Shown here piece after piece: positions 7,319-7,857 of a stretch of DNA of 7,857 bases. The notes under the pieces were generated by a model. That model ran no database searches, was not told where the DNA came from, and saw nothing but the letters and a program-made list of their open reading frames with translations. A program made the position numbers and the translations under genes. The number at the start of each line of letters is the position of its first letter. The first letter of the stretch is position 1. The stretch is from the NCBI GenBank assembly GCA_027484885.1, contig JAIXSD010000308.1:1-7857 (forward strand). Direction: 5' to 3'. Origin of the DNA: Rubrivivax sp. (GTDB taxonomy: Bacteria; Pseudomonadota; Gammaproteobacteria; Burkholderiales; Burkholderiaceae_C).

Positions 7319-7857
7319 ATGAACTTGCCCCAGAAGAAGAGCGTCTCGTCCCTTCGCTTGGCAGCCCTTGCCGCCGCACTCTTGTGCAGCCAGGCTGCGG
7401 TGCAGGCAGCCGACAAGGTCAAGGTCGGCCTGCTCAGCACCTTGTCCGGCCCCGGCGCTGGTCTGGGCGTGGACATCCGCGATGGCTTTCAGCTGGGGCT
7501 CAAGCATGCGGGCGGCAAGTTCGGTGGCCTGCCGGTCGAGCTGATCACGGCCGACGACCAGCAGAACCCCGAGGTCGCCAAGCAGACCTCGGACCGCCTG
7601 ATCAAGCGCGACAAGGTCGACTTCATGACCGGCATCGTGTTTTCCAACCTGATGCTCGCCGTCGGCCCCAGCGTGTTCGAAAGCAAGACGCCTTACATCA
7701 GCGCCAATGCCGGCCCCTCGCAATACGCGGGTGAGCAATGCAACCCCTATTTCTTCAACGTGGCCTGGCAGAACGACAACCTGCATGAGGCCGTGGGCAA
7801 GACGGTGATGGACAAGGGCTTCAAGAAGCTGGTGCTGCTGGCGCCCAACTACCCGGC
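7319..7857 (+). CDS. ABC transporter substrate-binding protein, branched-chain/aromatic acid type (3' truncated by window)
   Basis: The first 179 codons of a periplasmic type-1 solute-binding protein are visible; the frame runs open off the window end (family length is usually about 380-400 residues). The N-terminus is a Sec signal peptide: basic start (MNLPQKK), Ala/Leu-rich core (about 12-28) and a likely signal peptidase I site after Ala30 (VQA|AD). Cys23 follows Leu-Leu and does not fit a lipobox, so a lipoprotein is unlikely. The mature part begins KVKVGLLSTLSGPGAGLG, the first strand and ligand-loop of LivK-like proteins. It continues with ELITADDQQNPEVAKQ, then DFMTGIVFSN and PYISANAGPSQYAG. 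Binding proteins of this class next to aryl-CoA ligase genes commonly serve aromatic acid uptake, so a role in importing anthranilate or a related acid is inferred. Permease and ATPase genes would be expected downstream. The ligand is unproven. Confidence 0.9.
   Translation, partial: MNLPQKKSVSSLRLAALAAALLCSQAAVQAADKVKVGLLSTLSGPGAGLGVDIRDGFQLGLKHAGGKFGGLPVELITADDQQNPEVAKQTSDRLIKRDKVDFMTGIVFSNLMLAVGPSVFESKTPYISANAGPSQYAGEQCNPYFFNVAWQNDNLHEAVGKTVMDKGFKKLVLLAPNYP

Noticed and set aside
7384..7734. 116-residue + strand open frame near the window end
   Set aside because: It is out of frame with the binding-protein gene from 7319, which has a signal peptide, a ribosome site and clear family sequence but no stop inside the window.

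Overview
The window is a dense, GC-rich, single-strand gene block of the kind found in Betaproteobacteria (probably Burkholderiales). I infer this from the strong G/C bias at third codon positions, the close packing of the genes, and the resemblance of the gene set to the anthranilate (abm) clusters described in Azoarcus/Aromatoleum evansii. The genus cannot be fixed from the sequence. All seven supported genes are on the + strand.

Layout. 1-2172 is the 3' part of a fused flavoprotein monooxygenase/Old Yellow Enzyme-type reductase, best read as 2-aminobenzoyl-CoA monooxygenase/reductase (abmA). It is followed by an SDR dehydrogenase (2176-2973), a MarR-family regulator (2970-3551), an unusual crotonase-fold enzyme (3548-4402), an acyl-CoA dehydrogenase (4406-5578) and a benzoate/2-aminobenzoate-CoA ligase (5575-7257, abmG). 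These six genes are separated by 3 bp or overlap by 4 bp (ATGA), so they form one tightly coupled transcription and translation unit. After a 61-bp gap comes the 5' part of a periplasmic ABC-transporter binding protein of the branched-chain amino acid/aromatic acid class (7319 to the window end).

How they work together (inference from family knowledge). The binding protein and its transporter, which would lie beyond the window, could bring in the aromatic acid. The ligase makes the aryl-CoA thioester. The fused enzyme hydroxylates the ring and then reduces it, giving a non-aromatic cyclic CoA thioester. The crotonase, SDR and acyl-CoA dehydrogenase then carry out beta-oxidation-like chemistry and ring opening. 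The MarR protein probably senses an aryl acid or its CoA thioester. This is the aerobic CoA-dependent 'hybrid' route for anthranilate, without ring-cleaving dioxygenases. It is a known type of system. Its downstream steps are, as far as I know, incompletely assigned, and the crotonase here lacks both classical hydratase glutamates, which makes it the most interesting single protein in the window.

There are no RNA genes, mobile elements, CRISPR arrays or non-coding stretches over 300 bases. The only intergenic space larger than 3 bp is 7258-7318.
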